From: Planctomycetota bacterium
Lineage (GTDB): Bacteria > Planctomycetota > UBA1135
Length of the DNA stretch: 64,000 nucleotides
Direction: 5' to 3'
Assembly: GCA_024229395.1 (NCBI GenBank)
Contig: JAAESM010000042.1
Span: 1-64,000 of the forward strand
Shown here: positions 1-8,816 of the stretch, in pieces
How positions within the stretch are numbered: the first letter of the stretch is position 1
Layout of the letters: the number at the start of each line of letters is the position of its first letter
Notes under the pieces: generated by a model
Told to the model about the DNA's origin: nothing
Database searches by the model: none
The model's input: the letters and a program-made list of their open reading frames with translations, nothing else
Program-made: the position numbers and the translations under genes

Positions 1-809
1 CCGTTGAAACGAACCTTGGTGTCGGTGACCAGCAGGCGCGGATTCACGGCACTGCATTCATCAACGGCGGCACGGCCATCGACGACAATATCCAGCAGCT
101 CCAGGTCGCGTCCGGATGCAAAGGCGTGCAAATCAAAAGAGGCTTCACTCCAATCGGTGCCCTCCATGCTGAAGCTCGGCCAGTCACGCACCATGGCGGC
201 ATTGGCTTGCAGGCCGACTTGCCACTCATGGAGGCCAGGGCCGGCGCTGAGCTTGACCTCAAAACTGCCGACAGCCGGCAACAAGCACTGCCCCTCGACT
301 TCGAAGCGCGCACCTTCTTGCGACATATGGCCGAAAACAGTGACCTCGTTCACCCAATAGTCCTGCAGTTGGGCATCGGTCCAACGCAGAGCCGAATCTC
401 TGACCTGGATCACCATTGGGAAGGGCTCGAAATCATCAGAAGCCAACTTGCTCAGCGAAGTGACCACCGATTGATCGAGTTGGCCGTCGGCTTCTTTGAT
501 GTGCAGGCGAATTGGTTTGCCGAAAGCCGCACTTCCTGGCCACAGGTCGAGCGCCACATCGAGGCGGTCGACGCGCACGCGGGTTTCTTCTTGCTGCAGC
601 AAGCGTAGGTCGAGCAGGCGGACTTCGCCCAAGCCCCAAACCAGCTCCCCGCCAGAGGCTTCCAGGCTCAACTCCGGAGCACGCATGGCGATGGCCTTAT
701 TCACGAGAGTCATCGGCAGCGGCAACGGTACGAAGGCGCTGACTCCCAGCAACAGCGAAATGAGGACCGACAATCGCCCCGAGCGACTCTTGGGAAGGGG
801 CAATCTCAT
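1..809 (-). CDS. AsmA-like membrane-anchored protein (3' end outside window)
   Basis: The minus-strand frame from the ATG at 809 stays open to the window edge (about 269 codons). It begins with a basic stretch and one hydrophobic segment (residues about 12-33, SVLISLLLGVSAFVPLPLP), followed by beta-rich sequence such as LEASGGELVWGLGEVRLLDL and VEVDRL-like repeats of the type seen in AsmA/YhdP/TamB-like envelope proteins. That family assignment rests on style rather than a motif. The ATG overlaps the TGA of the alanine racemase gene (ATGA), so the two are translationally coupled. The rest of the protein lies left of position 1. Confidence 0.6.
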   Translation of the reverse strand, partial: MRLPLPKSRSGRLSVLISLLLGVSAFVPLPLPMTLVNKAIAMRAPELSLEASGGELVWGLGEVRLLDLRLLQQEETRVRVDRLDVALDLWPGSAAFGKPIRLHIKEADGQLDQSVVTSLSKLASDDFEPFPMVIQVRDSALRWTDAQLQDYWVNEVTVFGHMSQEGARFEVEGQCLLPAVGSFEVKLSAGPGLHEWQVGLQANAAMVRDWPSFSMEGTDWSEASFDLHAFASGRDLELLDIVVDGRAAVDECSAVNPRLLVTDTKVRFN

Positions 810-1972
810 GGCTTCAGCAGATTGTCGGGGGCATCTATGGTGACTTGGTCCTCGTGATAGCAGCGCTTCACTCGCGAACCCAAGCGGCAAGTGATCTCAT
901 AAGGAATGGTGCCAGCGACGCGCGCGACATCGCAGGCACTGATGCTTTCACGACCATCTTGGCCGATGAAAGTGACCACATCACCGGTGCTGGCATCTGT
1001 GACATGCGAGATGTCGATGCTGCAGTAGTCCATGGATACGGAACCGATCAAGGGGCAGCGCTGTCCGCGCACGAGAACCTGGCCATTTCCGCTCAAACCG
1101 AAGCGGTACGGCACGCCGTCGTTGTAGCCGATCGGCAAGGTGGCGATACGAGTCTTAGGCAAATGCGAGGTCCAACGGCCTTCGTAGCCGACCGGTGTGC
1201 CTGCCGGGATATCCTTGATGAACACAATTTGCGTACGCAGCGAAAGCACCGTTTCTAGTCCAACTTCGGCGCCAAGATTATCCGGCTGGATGCCGAACAG
1301 GGTAATTCCTGGGCGAACAGCATCGCCGACGGGGTCAAGTCCAGTGAAAAGCGCTGCGGAGTTAGCCGAATGTAGGGTTGGCCGCGAACCCAGCTCGTTG
1401 CTGACCTCGGCCGCTGCGGCCAGGAATAGGGCATGCTGACCATCGGTGAACTCATCGCGTGTGCCTTGGCTACTGGCGAAATGCGTCATCAACCCGCGTA
1501 GCTGCAGCGCTGGCTCCGCCGAAATGGCGCGCGCCACGCGCAGGACTGCTTCGGGGCGCATGCCCAACCTGCCCATACCGGTATCAACCTTGAGGTGTAC
1601 ACCAAGCACCTTGCCATGTTCGCGAGCCACATTGCCAAGAGCATGCACACGGCTTTCGGAATGCACGCCGACTTCGACCCCGTGTTCCAACAGGTAGGGG
1701 ACTTCGGCGTCGATCACGGTGCCAAGCACCAACAGTGGCAACTCCACGCCGCTGTAACGCAGCTGCATTGCTTCACTGCTATCGCCAACACCTAAACGCT
1801 CGACGCCTTCCTCGGCGCAAGTACGCGCAATCGCGACCGCGCCATGCCCATAAGCATTGGCTTTGAGTACTGGCCACACCGCAGCTTTGCCGGCCTGCGT
1901 GCGGGTGCGACGCAGGTTGCGGCGAAAGGCTCCGAGATTAATCTCAGCCCAGGCGCGGTGCTGTGAATCCAA
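806..1972 (-). CDS. alr: Alanine racemase
   Basis: Cytoplasmic PLP enzyme that interconverts L- and D-alanine for peptidoglycan. The 388-residue product has the PLP lysine motif VLKANAYGHG (Lys37), the HLKVDTGMGRLG barrel motif (residues about 125-136), the catalytic-tyrosine region TPVGYEGRW, the PIGYNDGVPYR segment and the C-terminal VSMDYCSIDIS motif, which is the usual order and length for Alr. The start is a TTG at 1972; no in-frame ATG lies between it and the upstream gene, which ends at 1988. It lies 15 nt downstream of the secreted-protein gene and overlaps the AsmA-like gene by 4 nt, so the three probably form one unit. Assignment is secure. Confidence 0.95.
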   Translation of the reverse strand: MDSQHRAWAEINLGAFRRNLRRTRTQAGKAAVWPVLKANAYGHGAVAIARTCAEEGVERLGVGDSSEAMQLRYSGVELPLLVLGTVIDAEVPYLLEHGVEVGVHSESRVHALGNVAREHGKVLGVHLKVDTGMGRLGMRPEAVLRVARAISAEPALQLRGLMTHFASSQGTRDEFTDGQHALFLAAAAEVSNELGSRPTLHSANSAALFTGLDPVGDAVRPGITLFGIQPDNLGAEVGLETVLSLRTQIVFIKDIPAGTPVGYEGRWTSHLPKTRIATLPIGYNDGVPYRFGLSGNGQVLVRGQRCPLIGSVSMDYCSIDISHVTDASTGDVVTFIGQDGRESISACDVARVAGTIPYEITCRLGSRVKRCYHEDQVTIDAPDNLLKP

Positions 1973-1987
1973 GCACCCAGAGTAGTC

Positions 1988-3103
1988 CTATCGACGACGG
2001 AAGCCAAGCAGACCTTCGTCGGCCAGGAAGTCCAGCGTAGTGGCGCGGATTAAGCCAGGCAGGGTATTGCGCGCTTGCCAATGTTCGGCCCAATACGGCA
2101 CCTCTTTGTCGGTGCCGAGGGCCTCCAATTCCTTGCTCAGAGCGGTCAAGAAACTCTTACGGGTTGGGTGGCGTTCGAGCATTTTCGCCATGCGGCGAGG
2201 CTTATGCTCCATCAACACCCAAGCCTTATCGAGGTTGGTGGCGATCCCTTGGAACTGCGTGGGCAAGACACCGTTGGGATCCAGAAAGCGTTGCGCGAGT
2301 GCGGAACGCAGGCTGCGATACTCACGATAGATCTCGAAGTGCTCCTCGATTTGGGTGTAGATGCCAGCATGTTCCTTACCCGGGATTGGCGATTTCAGAC
2401 GTGTGTCGTTGACCACCAAGCGCAGGAATGCGATCGATTCCACATCGGAGATCCCGAAAGTGGTTTGCGCATTCCAGATCTCGAACAAGGGGATTCCTTG
2501 AAAGACCTTGCCGTTGCGATCGCGATAGGCATGGGCAAAATAATCGGCGCTGGTATCCAGGCTTTTGTTGCGATCCAAAGCGCCCTCGGCGTATGCGGCA
2601 AGCTTGCCATCCTGCGCCCAGCGGCCGTACAACAGGTCAAGCACTACGTCGCGCGGAGCACGAGTAGGCGGTTTCAATAGCTGATTCTGGCCATAATCCC
2701 AATCCCACAGGTGGCCACGCTGAGGCAGCCCGATAGGGAAATACTTCTTCTGGAAAGTCTGCCAAGTCTTGCTCTTTTCGGTCAGAATTTTGGTCTTCAG
2801 CTTCAGCTTAGGGGCATATTCGGTGGCATCGTAGACCTGCAGAGCACCCTTTTCGACTTGGACGACGTTACGCAATTTGCGGTCATCGAGGAGCGACTGC
2901 GCGGCATCGCACAGTGGATGTTCGATCTTCAGGATCTCTTGCTGCAACTCCTCGGCAATGCGTTGCTTCTCTTCGCTGGGTAGCGAGTCGAAACGACGCA
3001 TGATGTTCTGATCTTGCTCCGACAAGACCAGTGCGGAGTTGTCGGGGGGCGGTGATGCACTGCCCTGAAATAAGACAATGAGGAGGGTCAACTGAGTAAG
3101 CAC
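1988..3103 (-). CDS. Secreted protein of unknown function
   Basis: 371 residues with an N-terminal hydrophobic signal (MLTQLTLLIVLFQGSA). The mature part is charged and mostly helical, with a segment DNSALVLSEQDQNIMRRFDSL that could form a coiled coil, then aromatic-rich blocks (GHLWDWDYGQNQLL; ADYFAHAYRDRNGKVF). I do not recognise the family. The start is GTG at 3103. A TATGCT hexamer (3115-3110) sits 6 nt upstream, which fits a leaderless transcript. It leads the unit that contains alr. Confidence 0.7.
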   Translation of the reverse strand: MLTQLTLLIVLFQGSASPPPDNSALVLSEQDQNIMRRFDSLPSEEKQRIAEELQQEILKIEHPLCDAAQSLLDDRKLRNVVQVEKGALQVYDATEYAPKLKLKTKILTEKSKTWQTFQKKYFPIGLPQRGHLWDWDYGQNQLLKPPTRAPRDVVLDLLYGRWAQDGKLAAYAEGALDRNKSLDTSADYFAHAYRDRNGKVFQGIPLFEIWNAQTTFGISDVESIAFLRLVVNDTRLKSPIPGKEHAGIYTQIEEHFEIYREYRSLRSALAQRFLDPNGVLPTQFQGIATNLDKAWVLMEHKPRRMAKMLERHPTRKSFLTALSKELEALGTDKEVPYWAEHWQARNTLPGLIRATTLDFLADEGLLGFRRR

Positions 3104-3159
3104 GTTAAGAGCATACGTGCCAGAATTTGGATTTCCTGGCCAAATTCGGCATTTCCGCG

Positions 3160-3187
3160 TTGACTTAGACCTTGTTGTTATTACACA
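3160..3187 (+). promoter_or_regulatory. Possible promoter of the histone-like gene
   Basis: TTGACT (3160-3165) matches five of six -35 positions. TACACA (3182-3187) lies 16 nt downstream as a weak -10. This would give a leader of about 90 nt before the ATG at 3283. No Shine-Dalgarno sequence is obvious in that leader. Confidence 0.35.
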
Positions 3188-3282
3188 ATCCGCGCAGGGA
3201 ATAGCGAATACGCCGTTCTTTCACCACTTTCCTCCGTTTCCGCCTACTGCGGAACGCAAACCACAAACCACAAAAAATCATC

Positions 3283-3600
3283 ATGGCTGCCAGAAAGAAA
3301 GCTGCGAAGAAGGTAACTAAGAAGGCCGTTAAGAAGGCTGCTCCTAAGAAGAAAGCCGCCCGTAAGGCTGCTCCAAAGAAAGCCGCTTCTAAGAAGAAGG
3401 CTGCTAAGCGTGGCGCTAAGAAGGCTAAGGTCACTGAGTTGATCATCTCCAAGAGCCGCACCAAGAACGCCGTTGCACAGTGCAACGTTTCCGGAGATTT
3501 CTACGGCGCACTGGATGCATTCGTACGCGATGCAATCAAGGCTGCTGAGAACCGCGCAACCGAGAACGGCCGCAAGACTTTGCGTCCACAGGATCTGTAA
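3283..3600 (+). CDS. Histone-fold protein with H1-like lysine/alanine tail
   Basis: A 105-residue basic protein in two parts. Residues 1-49 are nearly all Lys, Ala and Arg in KKAA/KKAAPKK repeats, like bacterial H1-type tails. Residues 50-105 are not low-complexity: they contain CNVSGDFYGALDAFVRDAIK and end in ENRATENGRKTLRPQDL. The ending matches the alpha2-loop-alpha3 signature of histone folds (NGRKTxxPxD), as in archaeal histones and the Bdellovibrio histone. Expected role: DNA compaction as a dimer. It is monocistronic, with its own terminator, between two minus-strand operons. Fold assignment is by motif reading only. Confidence 0.8.
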   Translation: MAARKKAAKKVTKKAVKKAAPKKKAARKAAPKKAASKKKAAKRGAKKAKVTELIISKSRTKNAVAQCNVSGDFYGALDAFVRDAIKAAENRATENGRKTLRPQDL

Positions 3601-3626
3601 AAAGGTTCGCTCGTTCCTACGAGCAC

Positions 3627-3669
3627 AAGAAGGCATGGCTGCTTCGGCAGACGTGCCTTCTTTGTTTTT
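3627..3669 (+). terminator. Rho-independent terminator of the histone-like gene
   Basis: Outer stem AAGAAGGCA (3627-3635) pairs with TGCCTTCTT (3654-3662). An inner stem CTGC-TTCG-GCAG (3639-3650) has a stable UUCG tetraloop. The hairpin is followed by a T-rich run ending near 3669. It lies 27 nt after the stop codon. Confidence 0.85.
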
Positions 3670-3711
3670 ATAGGGGCATACCTACACGTTCACCCGCAGC
3701 ACCTGTGGAGT

Positions 3712-4353
3712 TTAGGAACGGAACGCGGCGGGGCGCAAGTACAGCGGCGTAGGGGGCAAAGCCTGTTCCAGACCGCTGCCATCAAGTTGTAGGCCACGTG
3801 CGAAAGCGAGCTCCAATAGAGTGCTGGCCGTCGCGTCGGAATTGCCGATTAGAGTGCTTCCGTGGCCTGCAAACCGTGAATCGCCCAAATAGTCTTGGCC
3901 ATTGCCAACCCGTTCTAGGGCTTCTTCTTTTTCAATGACTTGAGCTTCCTGCAAGGTCTTCAAGGTGTTGGCCTCGCGTTGATAGCAAGCGTGATAGACC
4001 TGCTTGCGATACGCATCCAACAGCATATGCAGTGGGCCATCGTGATCGCGGACATAGGCCGCAGCCTCGAAGGAATTCACGCCATGTGCTGGGATTTCCA
4101 ACGCCATCGAGAGCGTAAGTGCAGCGCTGCAAGCAATGCGCAAGCCTGTATAGGAACCAGGTCCAACACCAACAAGGATGACGCCGACATCTTCCCGTGT
4201 GGCTTGCTGTTGTTGCAGCAATGTGTCGGTCGCGGTGAGCAATGCGCGTCCACGCGAACCACTGAAATCATGACTGAAGATCTCCGAGCCATTGCCCAGG
4301 GCCGCTGTCGTGACCTTGCCTGACAGCTCGAACGCAAGCACGAATCTCGACAT
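3712..4353 (-). CDS. tsaB: tRNA threonylcarbamoyladenosine biosynthesis protein TsaB
   Basis: 213 residues from the ATG at 4353. It opens with MSRFVLAFELSGKVTTAALG, the usual TsaB actin-like beginning, and carries the family motif GPGSYTGLRI (residues about 69-78). TsaB is the inactive TsaD paralogue that partners TsaD and TsaE in t6A37 modification of ANN-decoding tRNAs. A longer frame opens at 4494 but its first 47 residues only mirror the glmM coding sequence, so the 4353 start is preferred. It is the last gene of the operon, 2 nt after glmM. Confidence 0.92.
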   Translation of the reverse strand: MSRFVLAFELSGKVTTAALGNGSEIFSHDFSGSRGRALLTATDTLLQQQQATREDVGVILVGVGPGSYTGLRIACSAALTLSMALEIPAHGVNSFEAAAYVRDHDGPLHMLLDAYRKQVYHACYQREANTLKTLQEAQVIEKEEALERVGNGQDYLGDSRFAGHGSTLIGNSDATASTLLELAFARGLQLDGSGLEQALPPTPLYLRPAAFRS

Positions 4354-4355
4354 GC

Positions 4356-5726
4356 TCAGGCTAGGATGTTTTCCTTTTGCACGGCTTCTTGAAGACGCTC
4401 CAAGGCGCTGTCGACCAACGCCGTCTCGGTGGCCTCTACCATCAAGCGCAAGCGAAGTTCGGTGCCGGAAAAGCGCACCACGGTGCGTCCACAATCGCCA
4501 AGATCCTCTTCGACTTGTTCACAAGCGGCAGTCAAGAACGGCATATCCCCGAGCAGTTTGCGGGCCGTGACCGGCAAATTCACCAAGCGTTGTGGCAAAT
4601 CGGCATAGTCACCGGCGAAATTCTCAGGCCGTAATTGATCGCGTCGAATCACCTGCAGCACACGCAGCAAGGTATAGATGCCGTCGCCACGGAAGCCGTG
4701 GTCCTCGCCGAACAGGATGTGGCCAGACTTCTCACCACCGAGGTTGTAATCGCCCTCACGCATCATCGCCGCGACATAGCGGTCACCAACGGCGGCGCGT
4801 AACAAGGTGCCTCCAGCAGCTTGAATACAGCGTTCTAGTGCCAAATTGCTCATGACGGTGGCTACTACGGTGTTGTCCTTGAGCTCGCCGTTCAGGCACA
4901 TCGACACACCTAGACCTGCCAGGATGCCGTCGCCATCGAGGATGCGACCATTGCGATCGCACAACATGCCGCGGTCGGCGTCGCCATCGAGGCTAAGGCC
5001 AAGGTCGCAGCCGGTGCCAGCGATGGCTTGGGCAGCGATTTCCGGGTGAAGCGCACCGCAGTTCTCATTGATGTTGCGGCCGTCGGGGTGGTCGTTGATG
5101 GTGACTGCCTCGGCACCGAAGGCCTTCAAGACACGTGGTGCCAGTTCCGATGCGGCTCCGTTGGCGCAATCCACCAGGACGCGTATGCCATTGAGGTCGA
5201 GGTCCGGGAAGGCTTGGCCGCGCAGCCAGCCGATGTAATCGGCGATCAGGTTTTTGCGCCGCGAGATCTCGCCATGGGCGGGCGATTCGGCGATCTCTTC
5301 GTGGTGCAGCAGTGCCGTTTCGAGTTCCTCTTCGAGTGCATCGGCAAGCTTGGTGCCGTTGCGTCCGAGCAGCTTGATGCCATTGTCATCCGCCGGGTTG
5401 TGCGAAGCGGAGACCACCACGCCGGCTTGGTAGGGGCCGGAGAAGGTTAAGTAAGCGATGCACGGCGTGGGGGCTAGGCCCACCACATCGACATCGATGC
5501 CACCGCGGGTCAAACCAGCAGCGACGGCAGCGACCAAAGTCTCACCACTCTCGCGGCCATCGTGGCCGATCAAGACGCGGTGGCGTTCGCCTAGGTTATC
5601 CGGATCATCGCTATGAATCCGCGAGGCCAGGACCAAGCCGAGGCGTTCGAGGAGGTCGGGCACAAGAGGGTATTCGCCGGCCTTGCCGCGCATGCCATCA
5701 GTGCCGAAGAGTCGGGGAGTACTCAT
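4356..5726 (-). CDS. glmM: Phosphoglucosamine mutase
   Basis: 456 residues. Converts glucosamine-6-phosphate to glucosamine-1-phosphate on the way to UDP-GlcNAc. Visible signatures are RLFGTDGMRGKAG at the start, the phosphoserine loop VVSASHNPADDNGIK (residues about 102-116), the metal loop SLDGDADRGMLCD (about 245-257), the sugar loop GGEKSGHI and the phosphate loop RFSGTELRLR near the C-terminus. Length and order are normal. It overlaps the cdaR-like gene by 4 nt and follows cdaA-cdaR, the same order as in Firmicutes. Confidence 0.96.
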   Translation of the reverse strand: MSTPRLFGTDGMRGKAGEYPLVPDLLERLGLVLASRIHSDDPDNLGERHRVLIGHDGRESGETLVAAVAAGLTRGGIDVDVVGLAPTPCIAYLTFSGPYQAGVVVSASHNPADDNGIKLLGRNGTKLADALEEELETALLHHEEIAESPAHGEISRRKNLIADYIGWLRGQAFPDLDLNGIRVLVDCANGAASELAPRVLKAFGAEAVTINDHPDGRNINENCGALHPEIAAQAIAGTGCDLGLSLDGDADRGMLCDRNGRILDGDGILAGLGVSMCLNGELKDNTVVATVMSNLALERCIQAAGGTLLRAAVGDRYVAAMMREGDYNLGGEKSGHILFGEDHGFRGDGIYTLLRVLQVIRRDQLRPENFAGDYADLPQRLVNLPVTARKLLGDMPFLTAACEQVEEDLGDCGRTVVRFSGTELRLRLMVEATETALVDSALERLQEAVQKENILA

Positions 5727-6880
5727 TGCTTCCGTTTCACGGTGATCATGTCGTTATCGCTGCCGGTGGTCGGCGCGACAACGATATGTTGTTCATAAAA
5801 ACTCTGTTCTGCCGGGTCTTCGATTCCGACGATATGGGCTTCAAGTCGTACTTTCAAGGTGGTAACGTTCTCATCGGGAATGAGGTTCGGAAGCAGGACA
5901 AAAAGCCGCACATGCTCGCTAATCCACGCTGTATTGATTGCGTCGCCGTCCTTGAAGTGAGGTGAGGTGACCAGCCAAGGTTGTGGTTCCCAGGAAGACA
6001 GCTCCCACTTGCCCACGGCGTCCGGATTGCTCGGAGGGATGACCTGGATAGATTCAAAGCTGGGATTGAAGGTCATGCTGAGCGGTTGCTTGAGGCGGAC
6101 CTTGGCTTCGACCAGAACCTCATTGGGAAACATCTCGATTCCTTTCGGGCTCCAACGTCCGTTCAGTTGGGCCATTTGGGTGGTGTCGTTGCGGGTGCCA
6201 TCGGCGATCTGCAGATTGCTCAATAGATTGGAGCTCTGCAAGCTTCCATCGGCGCTGTGTGCGGAGTCTATTTCGGCAAGCAGTTCATCGACAGCCGTTT
6301 GGGCGCCAGAAATGGTGACACTATTCGGGCTGAACACGAGCTCCTCCGTTCGGACCTCATGGGCCTCGGATGGAGTGCCAGTCACGGAGATTTCTTTTGG
6401 AGTCAGCGTGACTGTGGCTGTCTTGACGCGCTCAAAGACCAGTTGCCGCAGCTCCTTCTTGCCTTCGGAGATGTTGTCCAACAGCAGCTTGGCATCGTTG
6501 GGGCGCATCCAGTTGAGCTGCTCAGGAAGGACCTTGACCGTCTCAAGATTGGAATCCTCGTCAGCGATGAAGCTGGCCACGAAGTTGGCGGCGCATTGCT
6601 GCGATTTGAAGCTCTGCACCTGCGACTTGGAGCCATGAATGACGATCTTGACCGTGTCGCCAATCGAAGGGCTGGTCAACACCCAGCCTGGAGGGGCCTG
6701 GACCAGCAGCTGGAAGTCTTCGGGCGTGCCGATGTCTTCGGTCGTGAAGGCGATGGTCAGGGTGACGTCGTTGTCGTTGGCGATGCGACCTTCGATCCAC
6801 GACCACAAGGCCAAGGCGATGGCGATGGCCACCAACTTGCGGCGCCAATCATTGATCAAGAATCCGAAGAAGGACTTCAT
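5723..6880 (-). CDS. cdaR: YbbR/CdaR-like domain protein
   Basis: 385 residues with one N-terminal membrane segment (KLVAIAIALALWSWIEG, about residues 15-31), then an extracytoplasmic beta-rich region. Features such as VTLTPKEISVTGTPSEAHEV and ITVSG-type strand pairs (SPNSVTISGAQTAVDEL) are typical of YbbR domains. In Firmicutes CdaR binds and tunes the diadenylate cyclase CdaA, and the gene again sits between cdaA and glmM here. Overlaps both neighbours by 4 nt. Identification rests on domain style plus synteny. Confidence 0.8.
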   Translation of the reverse strand: MKSFFGFLINDWRRKLVAIAIALALWSWIEGRIANDNDVTLTIAFTTEDIGTPEDFQLLVQAPPGWVLTSPSIGDTVKIVIHGSKSQVQSFKSQQCAANFVASFIADEDSNLETVKVLPEQLNWMRPNDAKLLLDNISEGKKELRQLVFERVKTATVTLTPKEISVTGTPSEAHEVRTEELVFSPNSVTISGAQTAVDELLAEIDSAHSADGSLQSSNLLSNLQIADGTRNDTTQMAQLNGRWSPKGIEMFPNEVLVEAKVRLKQPLSMTFNPSFESIQVIPPSNPDAVGKWELSSWEPQPWLVTSPHFKDGDAINTAWISEHVRLFVLLPNLIPDENVTTLKVRLEAHIVGIEDPAEQSFYEQHIVVAPTTGSDNDMITVKRKQ

Positions 6881-7692
6881 GCTTTGGCCTCCGCGGCATG
6901 CGCATCAGGGTCCTCGACGAATTTCGATTCGGTCTTCAGCAACTCGCTTAGGGTCTTCTCAAGCATGTCTTGTGCGACTGGTTTGTGCAGTTCGCCATCG
7001 GCGGCAAGAGCGATCTCGCCGGTCTCTTCGCTGACGACCAAAACCACTGAATCGGTGCGCTCCGATAGGCCAAGCGCAGCGCGGTGCCGCGTTCCTAGGC
7101 GTCGCGCGATCTCGGGGTTCGCGGTGAGCGGGAAGACGCAGCTCGCAGCGGTGATGCGTTTGCCTTTGACCACCACGCCGCCGTCGTGCAGCGGGCCACC
7201 AGGGAAGAAGATTGTTTCCATCATGATGGAAGTAATCGGCAGGTCTAACGCAACCGCGCCTTCACTGAAAGGCTTCAAGGAGACATCGCGTTGGAAGGCG
7301 ATCAGTGCGCCCACGCGTTGGTTCGCAAGGCGCTTCACCGACGTGGCGACCTTGGCCAACTCGGTGGGGGATTCGGCAGTGTTGCCGCCGAAGCGCAGCA
7401 GCCCGCTATGTCCGAAGCGGCTGATGCCATGTCGTAGTTCCTCTTGGAACAGGATCACGATAATCAACGCGAAGAACGGGATGATCGCATCGAGGATGTA
7501 GCGGATGGCGTCGATACCGCCGGGGGCGTACCTATCCAGCAAGGCGATGATGATGACCACCGCAGCGGTGAAGGTGAACAATCCGCGTAGCACACCGAAT
7601 CCACGCGTGCTGCGGATAAAGCGCAAGATGCCGTAGATTGCGGCCGCCAAGATGATGATCTCGAGGGCATCTGTGAGGCGAAACGTGCTCAT
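6877..7692 (-). CDS. cdaA: Diadenylate cyclase CdaA
   Basis: 271 residues from the ATG at 7692. Three membrane segments occupy about residues 10-85 (LEIIILAAAIYGILRFI; LFTFTAAVVIIIALLD; IIPFFALIIVILFQEEL), followed by the DisA-N cyclase domain with PGGPLHDGGVVVKG and GTRHRAALGLSE. It makes c-di-AMP from two ATP at the membrane. The first catalytic motif, usually DGA, reads DGG here while the aspartate is kept. The longer open frame up to 7809 is antisense-like arginine-rich sequence over folP and is not used. Overlaps folP and the cdaR-like gene by 4 nt each. Confidence 0.93.
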   Translation of the reverse strand: MSTFRLTDALEIIILAAAIYGILRFIRSTRGFGVLRGLFTFTAAVVIIIALLDRYAPGGIDAIRYILDAIIPFFALIIVILFQEELRHGISRFGHSGLLRFGGNTAESPTELAKVATSVKRLANQRVGALIAFQRDVSLKPFSEGAVALDLPITSIMMETIFFPGGPLHDGGVVVKGKRITAASCVFPLTANPEIARRLGTRHRAALGLSERTDSVVLVVSEETGEIALAADGELHKPVAQDMLEKTLSELLKTESKFVEDPDAHAAEAKA

Positions 7693-8804
7693 GGTTGCAG
7701 GACCACCTTGTTCTGATTCGGGAAGGCGCAGGCAGCAGCGACGCGCACGGCATCCCAGCCGCGGCCACCGCGATGCAGGCGAATAAAGCTGGCGCCTTGG
7801 GCAGCGCAAAGGGCGGCAGCACCAAAGGAGCCACCATCCCGTTGATCGGGGCGGCAGTGAGGAAGTAGGTCAGCCATAAAGGATTTGCGCGACGGCCCCG
7901 CCAGCAATGGCAGGCCGAGGGCGCGCAGTGCTCCGAAATCAGCGACGATCTCGCGACTCTGAGCAGCGGTCTTGGCGAAGCCGATGCCGGGGTCGAGCAC
8001 CAGTTGGTCACTTTCGATGCCAGCATCAAAGGCGACTTGGGCAATCTGCATCAGTTCATCGGCGAGTTCACCCATCAGGAAATCATAATCGCAGTGCTCC
8101 TGCATGGTGGCCGGGGTGCCGCGCATATGCATGGCGAAGACTTTGCAGCCATGCCTGGCGATTAACGGCGCCATTTTCGGATCGGCAAGGCCACTGACAT
8201 CGTTGATCATGCTGGCGCCAGCTTCGAGACAGGCGGCGGCGACGGCAGCACTACGAGTATCGATTGACAAGGGCTTACCCAAGGGCAGTAGTTGTTCGAT
8301 TGCCGGTAGCAGGCGTTCGACCTGCACTTGGTCGGGTACGGCTTGTGCGCCGGGGCGCGTGCTTTCTGCACCAAGATCGAAGATGTCTACCTGTTCGATT
8401 GCCAGGCATTGCGCGCGGTAGGACAAGTCCACCCCCCCTGGACCCACCTTGCCGCCGTCGGAAAAGGAGTCGTTGGTCAGATTCAAGATGCCGAGCAGTT
8501 GCGGCGCGGCCGGCTCCAGCGCCATCATTTTGCCGCCAGCGGCCAGGCGCGCGGCGATCCAATGGGCACGGTAGGCGGGGTTCTCAAGATCGCCGTACTC
8601 GAGGCCGACAGGAATATCAGCTGCGCGCACCAAGCCATAGCGGCTGGAGCCATCGGGCAGGCGACCCATATCGATCACGCCCATGGCGGCAAGCGCGCCT
8701 TGGCAAGCCGAACTCAATGGCGAAGGTCCACGCCACGTGCCACCGGCAAGCGGCACGGCGTGGTGGGGCACTTCAGCCCAAGGCAGCTCCCACGGCTTCA
8801 CCAT
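7689..8804 (-). CDS. folP: Dihydropteroate synthase with N-terminal extension
   Basis: 371 residues. The catalytic TIM barrel starts at about residue 103 with LLGILNLTNDSFSDGGK, followed by DLGAESTRPGA, SIDTRSAAV, MINDVSGLADP, AMHMRGTPATM, DPGIGFAKT and a C-terminal FIRLHRG-like segment (usually RVHDV). All the classical DHPS motifs are present. It joins pABA to hydroxymethyl-dihydropterin diphosphate. About 100 extra residues precede the barrel, containing ADIPVGLEYGDLENPAY; longer bacterial DHPS forms with such extensions exist. Lies 12 nt after ftsH. Confidence 0.94.
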   Translation of the reverse strand: MVKPWELPWAEVPHHAVPLAGGTWRGPSPLSSACQGALAAMGVIDMGRLPDGSSRYGLVRAADIPVGLEYGDLENPAYRAHWIAARLAAGGKMMALEPAAPQLLGILNLTNDSFSDGGKVGPGGVDLSYRAQCLAIEQVDIFDLGAESTRPGAQAVPDQVQVERLLPAIEQLLPLGKPLSIDTRSAAVAAACLEAGASMINDVSGLADPKMAPLIARHGCKVFAMHMRGTPATMQEHCDYDFLMGELADELMQIAQVAFDAGIESDQLVLDPGIGFAKTAAQSREIVADFGALRALGLPLLAGPSRKSFMADLLPHCRPDQRDGGSFGAAALCAAQGASFIRLHRGGRGWDAVRVAAACAFPNQNKVVLQP

Positions 8805-8816
8805 GGAAGCAGTCTA

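Noticed and set aside
4354-4494. 47-residue N-terminal extension of TsaB
   Set aside because: It mirrors the end of glmM, is Arg-rich, and TsaB proteins begin at the MSRFVLAFE position.
6257-7501. Open plus-strand frame of 414 codons
   Set aside because: It is antisense to the cdaR-like and cdaA genes, which carry clear family motifs. The product has no motif and changes character where the genes meet.
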